Of a stretch of 64,000 nucleotides of DNA, positions 18,108-27,182 are shown one piece after another. This DNA is from Candidatus Kapaibacterium sp. Its GTDB lineage: Bacteria; Bacteroidota; Ignavibacteria; Kapaibacteriales; UBA7675. The stretch lies in the NCBI GenBank assembly GCA_028284775.1, contig JANQRB010000045.1:1-64000 (forward strand), written 5' to 3'. The notes below the pieces were generated by a model. That model saw only the letters and a list, made by a program, of their open reading frames with translations. It was not told the DNA's origin and did no database searches. The first letter of the stretch is position 1. Every line of letters starts with the position of its first letter. The position numbers and the translations under genes were made by a program.

Positions 18108-19127
18108 GTGGCGTTTACCTTTTTTTCAAATGACATTGCCATAGACCTGGGAACGGCGAATACACTCATCTGGATGAAGGGGAGCGTGGTGCTCAATCAA
18201 CCTTCGATCGTTGCTTTTGACCGCACCACCAAGCGGATCGTCGCCATCGGTGAGGAAGCGCAGAATATGGTTGGGAAAACACACCGCGATATCCGCACCA
18301 TCCGTCCGCTGAAAGACGGGGTGATCGCAGACTTTGAAATTGCCGAAGGGATGCTTCGGGCCTTTATCCGCAAGATTTCGCCGGCCTGGCAGCCTGCGCG
18401 ACGCGTTGTGATCTGTGTACCGTCGGGTATCACCGAGGTCGAAAAGCGCGCAGTTCGCGACAGCGCGGAGCATGCCGGCGCCAAAGAAGTGTATCTGATT
18501 GCCGAGCCGATGGCCGCGGCAATCGGTGTTGGCCTCAATGTAGCCGAACCCGTCGGCAACGTAATTGTCGATATCGGTGGCGGAACCACGGAGATTGCCG
18601 TCATAGCCCTTTCGGGCATTGTCAATGACGAGTCGATTCGGATCGCCGGCGATGAAATGACGAATGCCGTCATCCTGTTTTTCAAAAAAAATTACAACAT
18701 CTTGATTGGGGAGCGCACTGCGGAGAATATTAAGTGTCAGGTCGGATCGGCAATGCCGCAGGACCCTGAAATCGAAATCGAAGTCAAAGGCCGTGACCTT
18801 GTCAATGGCATACCGCGCATGACCCAGGTAAGCTCCAAAGATATTCGCGATGCGCTCAATGAATCCGTGACGGTGATGATCGATGCGGTGCGCTCGCTGC
18901 TCGAGCGGACCCCGCCGGAGCTGGCGGCCGACATCTTCGACCGCGGTATTATGCTGACAGGCGGCGGCGCCTTGTTGAAAGGACTCAGCGAGCGCATCTG
19001 CAGAGAAACCAATCTCCCGGTGCATGTTGCCGAAGATCCGCTCACGGCCGTCGTGCGCGGTACCGGCAAGGTGCTGGATAATCTGAGCGAATTTTCCTCC
19101 GTACTCATCAAAAGCCGCCGATACTAG
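18108..19127 (+). CDS. mreB: Rod shape-determining protein MreB
   Basis: A 339-residue bacterial actin starting with GTG. Actin-fold motifs are all present: phosphate 1 IAIDLGTANT (residues 11-20), connect and phosphate 2 VDIGGGTTEIAV (about 158-169), adenosine motif TGGGALLKGL (about 284-293). MreB filaments guide lateral wall synthesis. The N-terminus is short and amphipathic, as in other membrane-binding MreBs. It is followed 8 bases later by mreC, and the GTG is the only start compatible with family length. It implies a rod-shaped cell. Confidence 0.97.
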   Translation: MAFTFFSNDIAIDLGTANTLIWMKGSVVLNQPSIVAFDRTTKRIVAIGEEAQNMVGKTHRDIRTIRPLKDGVIADFEIAEGMLRAFIRKISPAWQPARRVVICVPSGITEVEKRAVRDSAEHAGAKEVYLIAEPMAAAIGVGLNVAEPVGNVIVDIGGGTTEIAVIALSGIVNDESIRIAGDEMTNAVILFFKKNYNILIGERTAENIKCQVGSAMPQDPEIEIEVKGRDLVNGIPRMTQVSSKDIRDALNESVTVMIDAVRSLLERTPPELAADIFDRGIMLTGGGALLKGLSERICRETNLPVHVAEDPLTAVVRGTGKVLDNLSEFSSVLIKSRRY

Positions 19128-19135
19128 CGAATTCC

Positions 19136-19981
19136 ATGTTTAAGCTCGTCAAAATTGTCGTTGAGTTTAAGGAATACATTACACTCTCGATGCTCATCAT
19201 TATTTGTTTTGCATTGATGAGCATGGGAAATGCCGCCGAGTTGCGCGGGTTTCGGACGATTGTCGTGGGCGGTATCGGCGTCGCTCAGCGCTTGTTCGCC
19301 TGGGTGCCAAATCCGGTAGCACTGAAAAGTGAAAACAAAGCGCTGCGCGAGTTGAATTTTTATCTCAGCACCGAGTTCGCCAAATCCCGTAAAGCCCTGG
19401 TGGAAAATGAAAAGCTGCGCACAGCCCTCGAGTTTAAGGAAAGCCTGGACTTTCCGGTACTTTCCGCCGAGCTGGTCGGCCGCACGACGGCCGGTATGCG
19501 TAACTACGTGACGCTCAACGTCGGTCGCAACGACAAGGTGCAGGAGGGCATGGCCGTGATGACGGAGCGCGGCCTGGTTGGCAGCATAATCGCCGCGAGC
19601 GATAATTATTCTCTGGTGCAGCTTGTGATTAACATCCACACGCGAATCGCCGTTAAAGTAGAAGAGACGCGGGTGAATGGTATCCTGCTCTGGGAAGGCA
19701 GCGAGGAACTGCTGCTGACCAAAGTCGCTAAGTCGCTGGATGTGGAAGCCGGCGATAGGGTACTGACATCCGGCTACAGCACCAAGTATCCCGCCGGCAT
19801 TGTCGTGGGGCAGATTACCCAGGTCCGCGATGACCCCAGCTCGCTGTTCCGCACCATCACTGTTCGTCCGCTCGTTAATTTCGAGACGCTTGAACAGGTG
19901 TTCGTACGCCTGGAGTTGCCGGACGCCGAGCGCCTTGCCTTGCGCAAGCAATTGGAAGAGAAACTCCGGACCAAAGAATAA
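19136..19981 (+). CDS. mreC: Rod shape-determining protein MreC
   Basis: A 281-residue inner-membrane protein. It has an N-terminal transmembrane helix (about residues 15-33), a coiled coil rich in Lys/Glu/Leu (ALKSENKALRELNFYLSTE and onward, about 60-105), and the periplasmic beta-barrel domain with GRTTAGMRNYVTLNVG, GMAVMTERGLVG and VLTSGYSTKYPAGIVVG. MreC links MreB to the peptidoglycan synthases. It starts 8 bases after mreB and ends 1 base before mreD. Both spacing and order are the standard mreBCD arrangement. Confidence 0.95.
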   Translation: MFKLVKIVVEFKEYITLSMLIIICFALMSMGNAAELRGFRTIVVGGIGVAQRLFAWVPNPVALKSENKALRELNFYLSTEFAKSRKALVENEKLRTALEFKESLDFPVLSAELVGRTTAGMRNYVTLNVGRNDKVQEGMAVMTERGLVGSIIAASDNYSLVQLVINIHTRIAVKVEETRVNGILLWEGSEELLLTKVAKSLDVEAGDRVLTSGYSTKYPAGIVVGQITQVRDDPSSLFRTITVRPLVNFETLEQVFVRLELPDAERLALRKQLEEKLRTKE

Positions 19982-19982
19982 T

Positions 19983-20528
19983 ATGCCGCTTTTTCACGAT
20001 GAAAACAGGCTGATAACGGAGCAGTCGGCTCTGGACAATCCCGTGATACGCTATCTGGCGTATGGCATCGTTGTCGCCTTGCTGTCCATCGTGCAGTTGA
20101 TTTTTTCCCCGATAATCGCGGTTGATAATATCTATCCCAATTTTCTGCTGATCTTTTGCGCGATCATCGCTTTGCGGGAAGGACAAATGGTCGGTCTCGT
20201 CGCTGCCTTCTGCGCCGGGCTGATCTATGATGTCATTTCAAACGATGTCATCGGCACGAACGCGCTGGCCAGCATCCTCGCCATCTTTCTGGTCGGCTAC
20301 TTTCATCGCGAGGGGCGCTTTCGCCAGCTCGTCGGCAGCTATCGTTTTCTGATCCTCGTTTTAGTCGCGACCCTCGTTTTCAATCTGGTGTATCATATTC
20401 TGCGCATCGATACGAGTGAAGTCGATTTCCTGGGATTTTTTCTTAAGTATGGCATCGCGTCAACACTATACACCACCGTCATTGCGATTCTGCCCCTGTT
20501 GGTAATGGCGCGCAAGTCTGATATCTGA
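19983..20528 (+). CDS. mreD: Rod shape-determining protein MreD
   Basis: A 181-residue polytopic protein with five to six helices; the segments IAVDNIYPNFLLIFCAIIAL and the GLIYDVISNDVIGTNALASI loop match MreD. The start is the ATG at 19983, one base after the mreC stop; the open frame extends upstream inside mreC but this start gives the family length. pbp2 (mrdA) and rodA, which often follow, are not here; the next gene is convergent and 17 bases away. Confidence 0.88.
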   Translation: MPLFHDENRLITEQSALDNPVIRYLAYGIVVALLSIVQLIFSPIIAVDNIYPNFLLIFCAIIALREGQMVGLVAAFCAGLIYDVISNDVIGTNALASILAIFLVGYFHREGRFRQLVGSYRFLILVLVATLVFNLVYHILRIDTSEVDFLGFFLKYGIASTLYTTVIAILPLLVMARKSDI

Positions 20529-20545
20529 ATGCGCGCCGGGACTGT

Positions 20546-21307
20546 TTATTCCACGATAAATGCTTCGCGACGCTTTAGCTGCGCCTGATGTCGCGGTCGC
20601 AGACTCTTTTCTCTGACCGACTTTTCGAGAATGTAGATAACGTCGAAAAAGGAACGGTAGGTATGGTGTGGAATGCGCTGTTTATTGCAGTGAGCCGCGA
20701 GCGCATCCTTGGCGAAAATAAGGTCGGCATGTTCGGCGGCGCAAGTGTCGGAATGTCCGTCGCCGACAAAGATTACGATCGCATCGGCCGGGGAGGCATT
20801 CAGCAAAACGTTGCGCTTGCAGGATGCGCAGAAGCAGGTGCAGGATTCGGTGGCGCCGGGGAACACGGGCCGCGGTTTCGCGCCGGCGGCAAAGTCGATT
20901 CGATTACAGTGCAGAGGCAGATGCGCCAGGCCGGCTTTTTTCAGGAGCGGTTCGATATAGGACGCGAAACCATCGCTGGCGACGGTCAAGGGCCAATCCT
21001 GTTCGGCGCAGAACCTGGTGAAGGGCAGGAAATAGGGATCGAGATCGAATTGCAGGACATAGTCGCGGATGTCCTGTTCGCCGGTACCAGAGGGAAAGCT
21101 GTCCAGGGTCAGTCGCCAGTATTCCGCTACGCTCAGCTCGCCATCCATCAGACGCCGGTGCAGCTCTTCGAAGGTGCCAAAGTGTTGCACAAAGGCATTT
21201 CCGATATCCTCCTGAGCTATCGTGCCGTCGAAGTCACAGAAGACGGTAACCGCATTCGGCCGGGCCGCCTTCTTAACCTGCCCTCCTGCTCCCGTCGCAT
21301 TAGACAT
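20546..21307 (-). CDS. HAD-IB family phosphatase, MtnX-like
   Basis: A 253-residue cytoplasmic HAD hydrolase. Motif I is FCDFDGTIA with the nucleophile Asp, motif II is VASDGF, the lysine region is near FAAGAKPRP, and motif IV is FVGDGHSDTCAA. The small cap and the region with two or three cysteines (CTCFCASC) resemble the MtnX/phosphoserine phosphatase-like group TIGR01488/01489. MtnX dephosphorylates an intermediate of methionine salvage; mtnA is in the same window at 52218 but 31 kb away, so this link is weak. The ATG at 21307 overlaps the stop of the dehydrogenase gene by 8 bases, showing coupling. Confidence 0.75.
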   Translation of the reverse strand: MSNATGAGGQVKKAARPNAVTVFCDFDGTIAQEDIGNAFVQHFGTFEELHRRLMDGELSVAEYWRLTLDSFPSGTGEQDIRDYVLQFDLDPYFLPFTRFCAEQDWPLTVASDGFASYIEPLLKKAGLAHLPLHCNRIDFAAGAKPRPVFPGATESCTCFCASCKRNVLLNASPADAIVIFVGDGHSDTCAAEHADLIFAKDALAAHCNKQRIPHHTYRSFFDVIYILEKSVREKSLRPRHQAQLKRREAFIVE

Positions 21308-22127
21308 CGACCCGATTGCCGTCGTCGTCGTAGTGATAAAAACCCTGTCCCGTTTCTTTCCCGGTTCTGCCGGCGCGTTCCATCTGGCGCAAAAGGGTGC
21401 AGGGCCGATACCGCTCCTGGCCATACTCGCGATGCAAACCGTTCAGAACCGCAAGGACAACATCGAGGCCGATTGCGTCGGCCCATTCCAGCGGACCGCG
21501 CGGGTAATTGGTGCCAAGCCGCATGGCCGTGTCGATATCGGCGGGGTCGGCGACTCCTTCCATCACCGAGAATGCCGCCTCATTAATGATCATGCTTAGA
21601 ATGCGCGGCAGAACGTAACCCGGACGGTCAGCGACCACTTCACAAGAAAAATCCAGGTGTTTAAAAAAACGTCGGGCGAGTGAAATCGCTTTCTCGTCAG
21701 TGCCGAGGGCCGGCGCGAGCTCGACGGAGCGGAGCTGGGGAAAGAGACCGGGCAAACCATTGAAACCGATGATACTGAAATCTTCGTAGAGCTCGCGTGC
21801 TTCGGTGGCGGTCTTGTCGGCGCTGACCGTCAGGACCACGGGCGAGTTGTTCTCACTTCGTTCATCCAGGATGTCCTGTGTCAGCGTGGAGAGGCCGTGA
21901 AGCCAGTTCATATCAATGATGAGTTCCACGTTGACCGGAATGCGATCGAATTCGGTGATGACGCGGTCTTTGAGCGACGCGGGTACCAGATCGGGTTCAC
22001 CGACCAGCAGCATGAAATTGGCTTTATGCTCTGCCAGCAATGCCGCGAAATCCAGCGTTGGTTCGCCGCTGACGTCCCCAATCAACAATGTCGCCGGTTT
22101 TGCATCCGGCAATTCATAGAGCGACAT
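21300..22127 (-). CDS. 3-hydroxyacyl-CoA dehydrogenase-like protein lacking the usual NAD loop
   Basis: A 275-residue protein from the ATG at 22127. The C-terminal domain is clearly that of 3-hydroxyacyl-CoA dehydrogenases: RPGYVLPRILSMIINEA, DIDTAMRLGTNYPRGPLEW, and the ending GRTGKETGQGFYHYD. The segment with GFNGLPGLFPQLRSVELAP also fits the family. The N-terminal 90 residues, where the dehydrogenases have GxGxMG for NAD binding, have no such loop and do not look like a Rossmann fingerprint. It may therefore bind acyl-CoA but not act as a normal dehydrogenase, or need a partner. It is coupled to the HAD phosphatase gene downstream by an 8-base overlap. Confidence 0.75.
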   Translation of the reverse strand: MSLYELPDAKPATLLIGDVSGEPTLDFAALLAEHKANFMLLVGEPDLVPASLKDRVITEFDRIPVNVELIIDMNWLHGLSTLTQDILDERSENNSPVVLTVSADKTATEARELYEDFSIIGFNGLPGLFPQLRSVELAPALGTDEKAISLARRFFKHLDFSCEVVADRPGYVLPRILSMIINEAAFSVMEGVADPADIDTAMRLGTNYPRGPLEWADAIGLDVVLAVLNGLHREYGQERYRPCTLLRQMERAGRTGKETGQGFYHYDDDGNRVDV

Positions 22128-22160
22128 ATCGTTTTGGTATTTTTGTTGACAAATGAAGGA

Positions 22161-23021
22161 ATGCAATTGCGCTGCAAAACTAGAACAATTTACCGCAACG
22201 GACAACAGGCTCGTGCCCGTCCTACCCCTCATTGCCCCGGATGGCTGTTGTACGCTCTGCTGCCCTTGCTCCTGCTCGCAGCGGGCAGCCTGAGGCCCGC
22301 CTTCGCCGACAGTAGCGCCGATTCTATCTATACCGGGCTCCTGCAGCGTTTTGTACAGGATGGTCTTGTCAATTATGCCGGCTTGTGTCAGGACCGGGCT
22401 TTAGCAGACTACTGCGACAATCTGGCGGCAACTCGACCGGAGGATCTCGGGAGCGATGCCGCGGCGATAGCCTTCTGGATCAATGTTTACAATGCCTTTA
22501 CGCTGCGTCTCATCTGCGACCATTATCCGCTTGAGACTATTAATGATCTGCATTGGCTGAAGAGCCTGTATATTTCCATCCTGATCGGCAAGACCATCTG
22601 GGACAGCTATACCTTTAGGATCGACGGACGCGACTACACGCTGAATGAAGTTGAGCATGGCATCCTGCGCGCCAGGTATCGCGACAATCGGATTCACGGC
22701 GCGCTAGTCTGCGCCTCCATCTCATGCCCACCCCTTAGACGTGAAGCCTACCGTGCCGGTCGTCTTGACGAGCAACTTGACGACAATATGCGCGTGTGGT
22801 GTAACGACAGCAGTAAGAATCGCTACGACCCCGCTGCCAATACGCTTTATCTCTCGAAGATCTTCGACTGGTATGCTGCCGATTTCGAAACGGCGGAACA
22901 CTCTCTGCTCGATGCGCTGCAGCCCTATCTGCCGCCGGATGCCCTGAGCGCAATGCAGCCGCGCCAGACCGATATCTCTATTTGCTTCCTTGAGTATGAC
23001 TGGTCCTTAAACGAACAGTAA
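22161..23021 (+). CDS. DUF547 family secreted protein
   Basis: The product from the ATG at 22161 is 286 residues. After about 28 residues comes a signal peptide or anchor (WLLYALLPLLLLAAG ending in AFA), then the DUF547 domain: FWINVYNAFTLRLI (about residues 110-123), LNEVEHGILR, and the CASISCPPLRREAY segment with two conserved cysteines. The domain is distantly related to transglutaminase/papain-like folds; function is unknown. The long stretch before the signal core suggests that translation may begin later, perhaps at a TTG near 22240, but no start is certain. It is divergent from the dehydrogenase gene with only about 30 bases between starts. Confidence 0.75.
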   Translation: MQLRCKTRTIYRNGQQARARPTPHCPGWLLYALLPLLLLAAGSLRPAFADSSADSIYTGLLQRFVQDGLVNYAGLCQDRALADYCDNLAATRPEDLGSDAAAIAFWINVYNAFTLRLICDHYPLETINDLHWLKSLYISILIGKTIWDSYTFRIDGRDYTLNEVEHGILRARYRDNRIHGALVCASISCPPLRREAYRAGRLDEQLDDNMRVWCNDSSKNRYDPAANTLYLSKIFDWYAADFETAEHSLLDALQPYLPPDALSAMQPRQTDISICFLEYDWSLNEQ

Positions 23022-23027
23022 ATTGCC

Positions 23028-23035
23028 TATATTTG
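23028..23035 (+). promoter_or_regulatory. Possible promoter -7 element (TAnnTTTG type) before cdsA
   Basis: TATATTTG matches the Bacteroidota housekeeping -7 consensus TAnnTTTG. It sits 7 bases after the DUF547 stop and 40 bases before the preferred cdsA start. No clear -33 TTTG partner is present, so it is only suggestive. Confidence 0.25.
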
Positions 23036-23074
23036 TCGTTTTTCCACTTTTCGAAAGCGGACAGGGGGCTGTCA

Positions 23075-23980
23075 TTGAGTAATTTGACGCAGCGTGTGTT
23101 AGTCGCAATTATCGGTGTACCTGCTATCCTGATCCTGACGGTGCTGGGAGGATGGTGGTTTTTCCTTTTCGTTCAAGTTGTAGCCGTCCTTGGCCTGAAC
23201 GAATTTTTTTCAATGGCTTCACAGAAAGGCTGCCGGCCAAACCGCGCGCTTGGGCTGGGTGCCACGCTGGCGATCGGCTTCATGCTGTTTTTCATTGATG
23301 CAGCGCCATTTGTCTTTCTCGGCGAGATGCGCTTTTTCCTGATTGTCGCGATTGTGATGTTCCTGGCCCTGGCGACACTGATAGTGGAGTTATGGCGTGA
23401 TAAACCACAGGCGATCGCCAATGTGAGCATTACCGGCTTCGGCGTGATGTACGTGGCTTTTTGTCTCGACAGTCTCCTCGGCATCCGCTCTTTGTTTGCC
23501 GCACCCTGGATTGACGTGCAGGCTTTTACAGCGTTGAACGGCGCCGAGCTTGAGTTGGCGAAAGAACGCTGGGCCTATATGATTGTTCTTTGCACCATCG
23601 TGGCGATCTGGATCTGCGACACGGCGGCCTACTTTGTCGGACTATCGATAGGCAAACACAAGCTATTTCCGCGGATCAGCCCGAAGAAATCCTGGGAAGG
23701 CGCGATTGGCGGCTTTCTCTTTTCCGGCCTGGGCTTCGCCCTGATGGCGCATTTCTGGCTGCCCGTCATACCGACGGTGCATGCGATAATTCTCGGTATC
23801 CTGATCGGCATTATCGGTCAGCTGGGCGACCTGAGCGAGTCGCTGCTTAAACGAGACGCCGGGATCAAGGACAGCTCGAACATCATTCCGGGCCACGGCG
23901 GTATTCTCGATCGCTTCGACAGCATCCTTTTCGTGGCGCCGCTGGTCTTTATCTATCTCAATATCTTATGGTACAAATAA
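23075..23980 (+). CDS. cdsA: Phosphatidate cytidylyltransferase
   Basis: A polytopic membrane enzyme that makes CDP-diacylglycerol from phosphatidate and CTP, the branch point for phospholipids. The C-terminal signature is complete: LKRDAGIKDSSN followed by GHGGILDRFDS, and the ISPKKSWEGAIGG loop precedes it. I prefer the TTG at 23075 (301 residues) because AGGGGG lies 6 bases before it; a TTG at 23033 in the same frame has no ribosome site and lies inside a promoter-like element. Seven or eight hydrophobic helices are visible. Confidence 0.93.
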   Translation: MSNLTQRVLVAIIGVPAILILTVLGGWWFFLFVQVVAVLGLNEFFSMASQKGCRPNRALGLGATLAIGFMLFFIDAAPFVFLGEMRFFLIVAIVMFLALATLIVELWRDKPQAIANVSITGFGVMYVAFCLDSLLGIRSLFAAPWIDVQAFTALNGAELELAKERWAYMIVLCTIVAIWICDTAAYFVGLSIGKHKLFPRISPKKSWEGAIGGFLFSGLGFALMAHFWLPVIPTVHAIILGILIGIIGQLGDLSESLLKRDAGIKDSSNIIPGHGGILDRFDSILFVAPLVFIYLNILWYK

Positions 23981-24191
23981 TGCCGCCGGCCTTTGACGCC
24001 CGTCGTAGCCGACCGGTACAACGCCTGCCTTGAAATCTTACCCGGCAATCTATACACGCTCACGCGCCGAGGAAGGCCTTCTTTTATCGCAATAGTTGCA
24101 TCCGAATTGTGGCCCAGTCGGATCGGCCTGCCTCCTATTTTCAGGTCAGACGCAGCGGGGAGCAAGGCCGGGGAATCGGCATGACAGCAGT

Positions 24192-27050
24192 TTAGTGCGC
24201 TTCGGCCCAGTTGTCGCCGCTGCCCATACTCACCGTAACCGGTACTTCCCCGAGCGGCAGGGCATTTTCCATGTGTTCGCGGACCAACTGCGGCAGGATT
24301 TCGCTTTCTTCCGGCAGCATTTCAAAGACCAGTTCATCGTGTACCTGCAGCATCATCAGGGATTGAAGCTTTCGTTCCCGCATATCGCGATGGATGCGTA
24401 CCATTGCGAGCTTGAGCATGTCGGCGGCGCTGCCCTGGATGGGCATATTGATTGCCGCCCGCTCGGCGGCCGTACGCATTACGCGATTGCCGGAGTTGAT
24501 CTCGGGAAAGTGGCGGCGGCGGCCCAGCATCGTGGCTCCGTAGCCATTGGCGCGCGCATCTTCGATCGCCCGATCGATATAGTCTTTGATGCCCGGGTAG
24601 CTGGCAAAATAGGCCTCGATGATCGCCTTGCCTTCCGAGCGCGAAATACCGAGCCGCTGCGCCAGACCGAAGGCGCCGAGGCCATACATCAAGCCGAAGT
24701 TGACTGTTTTGGCGCGCCGGCGCATTTCGGCATCTACCTGATCGAGCGCCACGCCGAAGAGTTTGGCCGCCGTGGCGCTGTGAATGTCATGCCCGTGTTT
24801 GAAGGCATCGATCAGCGTGGGGTCGCCGCTGAAGTGCGCCATGATGCGCAGTTCGATTTGCGAATAGTCGGCCGAAAAAATGGTGGCGCCCGCTGCCTGC
24901 GGTACGAAAGCGCGCCGGATCTGTCGCCCCAGATCCGTGCGGATCGGGATGTTTTGCAAATTGGGGTCGGTTGATGACAGCCGTCCGGTGCTTGCAATCG
25001 TTTGGTTGTAATTCGTATGAATGCGTCCCGTTCGCGGATTCACCATCCTGGGCAGCGCGTCGACATAAGTCGATTTCAGTTTTGTAAGCTGACGGTATTC
25101 GATGATATACTGCGCGACCGGATAGCTGCGCGCAAGCTCATCCAGGACCGAGGCGTCAGTGCTGTATCCCGTCTTGGTTTTTTTCACCGGCGGAATCTGC
25201 ATCTTTTCGAACAGGACGTCGCCGAGCTGCCTGGGCGAATCCAGGTTAAACTCGACGCCGGTCTCTTCGAAAATCTTTGCGCGCATGCTGACGGTTTCTT
25301 TGCCGATATACTCCGAGAGTTCGGCCAACATGCCCTGGTCGAGGCCGATGCCGTTGAATTCCATCGTCGCGAGCGGTGCAATCAGCTCGAATTCGGTTGT
25401 CCGGGCCAGATCGAGCAGGTCTTCTTTTTCCAGCGCCGGCTGCAGAGCCCCGCATAAGCGCAGGGTGATATCGGCATCCTCGCCGGCATAATCGGTAATT
25501 TGCTCCGGTGGCAGCTGATCCATCGTTTTCTGCTCTTTCTTTTTTTCGCCGATCAGAGTCGTGATGGACACGGGATCGTAATTCAGCCAGGTGCGCGCAA
25601 GCGTATCCATATTGTGCTTCTGGCCGGAATCCAGCACATAGCTGGCGAGCATCGTATCAAAGCCGATCGGCCCGACCTCGATGCCATAGCGTTTCAGCAC
25701 CAGCATATCGTATTTGGCATTCTGTCCCACCTTGCCGATCGACGCATTTTCAAGGAGCGGTTTGAAGAGCGCGAGCAGCGCGCGCGCCTGTTCCGGCGCA
25801 TGCGGCACCTGGCTGGCATCGCCGCTGAAGAGTGAATCCTGCACCTGTGCATCTTCTTTCATCTGGACGTCGTCCGCCAGTTCCTGCCAGTCGCTGAAGT
25901 CACGGTGCGGCGCAAACAATGGAATATACCAGGCGCGACCTTCTTCGGCTGAGAGCGACATGCCGACAATGTCGCAGCGCATCGGATCGACGCCGGTAGT
26001 TTCCGTGTCGAAAGCCAGCAGCGTGCAGTCCTTCAATTCCGTCACGAGCTTGCGAATGCCGCTGATCGTGTTGACAAATTCGTAGCGGTGCTCCGAGGTC
26101 GCCAGTGTCTTGTAGCCCGCTGTACCGCCGGCAGCCGACGCGGCTTCTCCCTCTGTCTGTGAGCCATCGCCATCCAGATCGATGCCGAAACGCTGGGGGA
26201 TAACCCGGCGGAAATTGAGTGTCAGAAACAAGTCGCGCAGACCATCCAAGTCTTTGTCGCCGGGCTGGCAGGCTTTCAGATCGATCTCCATCGGCACATC
26301 CATGTGGATAGTGACCAGTTCTTTCGAGAGAAAGGCCATCTCCCGGTGCTCGACAAACTTTTTGACGACGGCCTGGCGGGGGATCTCATCAAGACGTTCA
26401 TAGATATTTTCCACCGATCCGAATTGCTGCACGAGGGGTATCGCGGTCTTTTCGCCCACGCCTTTGACGCCGGGTACGTTATCGACCGAGTCGCCCATAA
26501 TCGCCAGCACGTCGATCACCTGGTCCGGCGTCACGCCAAACTTCTCCTTAACGCCCTCGATGTCGATAATCGAATACTCGCCGCTGCTGCCGCTGGTGGG
26601 CCGGTAGATTTTAACGCGATCGTTAACGAGCTGCATGTAATCTTTGTCCGATGTCACGCAAAAGACATCGATATCGTGTTCCACGGCCCACTTGGTCATG
26701 GTGCCGATAATGTCGTCGGCTTCAAAGCCGGGTCGCTCGATCTGACTGATGCCGAGGTGTTTGATAAACTGTTTAATACGTTTGAGCTGCGGGACCAGCT
26801 CTTCGGGGAATTCCGGCCGGTTCGCTTTGTACTCGTCGTACATTTTATGCCGAAATGTCGGCTCGGCGGTGTCGAATACGATACAGACATAATCAGGCGA
26901 CTCCTTTTCCAGGATGGTCCCGATGATATTCGCAAAGCCGAAGACGGCGCCGGTGGGCTCGCCGTTGGGAGCATTGAGCTTGGAACGTGACATTGCGTGG
27001 TATGCCCTGAAGACAATCGACATTGCGTCGAAAAGAAAGAGCCGTGCCAT
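24192..27050 (-). CDS. polA: DNA polymerase I
   Basis: A 952-residue protein with all three domains. The 5'-3' exonuclease (1-290) has DAMSIVFRAYHA, FDTAEPTFRH and FEADDIIGT with VTSDKDYMQLV. The proofreading 3'-5' exonuclease (about 330-530) keeps its acidic residues: FDTETTG, GQNAKYDMLVL and YAGEDADITLRL, so proofreading should be active. The polymerase domain has motif A (FSADYSQIELR), motif B (RRAKTVNFGLMYG) and motif C (MLQVHDELVFE). Roles are Okazaki fragment maturation and repair. It is divergent from coaE, with 132 bases between them; no strong ribosome site precedes the ATG. Confidence 0.97.
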   Translation of the reverse strand: MARLFLFDAMSIVFRAYHAMSRSKLNAPNGEPTGAVFGFANIIGTILEKESPDYVCIVFDTAEPTFRHKMYDEYKANRPEFPEELVPQLKRIKQFIKHLGISQIERPGFEADDIIGTMTKWAVEHDIDVFCVTSDKDYMQLVNDRVKIYRPTSGSSGEYSIIDIEGVKEKFGVTPDQVIDVLAIMGDSVDNVPGVKGVGEKTAIPLVQQFGSVENIYERLDEIPRQAVVKKFVEHREMAFLSKELVTIHMDVPMEIDLKACQPGDKDLDGLRDLFLTLNFRRVIPQRFGIDLDGDGSQTEGEAASAAGGTAGYKTLATSEHRYEFVNTISGIRKLVTELKDCTLLAFDTETTGVDPMRCDIVGMSLSAEEGRAWYIPLFAPHRDFSDWQELADDVQMKEDAQVQDSLFSGDASQVPHAPEQARALLALFKPLLENASIGKVGQNAKYDMLVLKRYGIEVGPIGFDTMLASYVLDSGQKHNMDTLARTWLNYDPVSITTLIGEKKKEQKTMDQLPPEQITDYAGEDADITLRLCGALQPALEKEDLLDLARTTEFELIAPLATMEFNGIGLDQGMLAELSEYIGKETVSMRAKIFEETGVEFNLDSPRQLGDVLFEKMQIPPVKKTKTGYSTDASVLDELARSYPVAQYIIEYRQLTKLKSTYVDALPRMVNPRTGRIHTNYNQTIASTGRLSSTDPNLQNIPIRTDLGRQIRRAFVPQAAGATIFSADYSQIELRIMAHFSGDPTLIDAFKHGHDIHSATAAKLFGVALDQVDAEMRRRAKTVNFGLMYGLGAFGLAQRLGISRSEGKAIIEAYFASYPGIKDYIDRAIEDARANGYGATMLGRRRHFPEINSGNRVMRTAAERAAINMPIQGSAADMLKLAMVRIHRDMRERKLQSLMMLQVHDELVFEMLPEESEILPQLVREHMENALPLGEVPVTVSMGSGDNWAEAH

Positions 27051-27182
27051 AGACTGCTACACTCGAAATCGGATCGAAAAACGAATTGCCGGCTCAGCCA
27101 GGGCGAAGGGTGCGCAGGGATTGCCGGAGCTTTGTGTAAATTGAGCGGTCAAATTACAGCAGAGTACTCGAAAAACCAATGG

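Noticed and set aside
18126..19025. Long open frame (299 codons) antisense to mreB
   Set aside because: Shadow of the highly biased mreB codons; its product has no recognisable motif and there is no ribosome site or promoter.
20588..21586. 332-codon plus-strand frame across the HAD phosphatase and dehydrogenase genes
   Set aside because: It lies opposite two well-supported genes and its translation is low-complexity Gly/Arg-rich sequence typical of an antisense frame.
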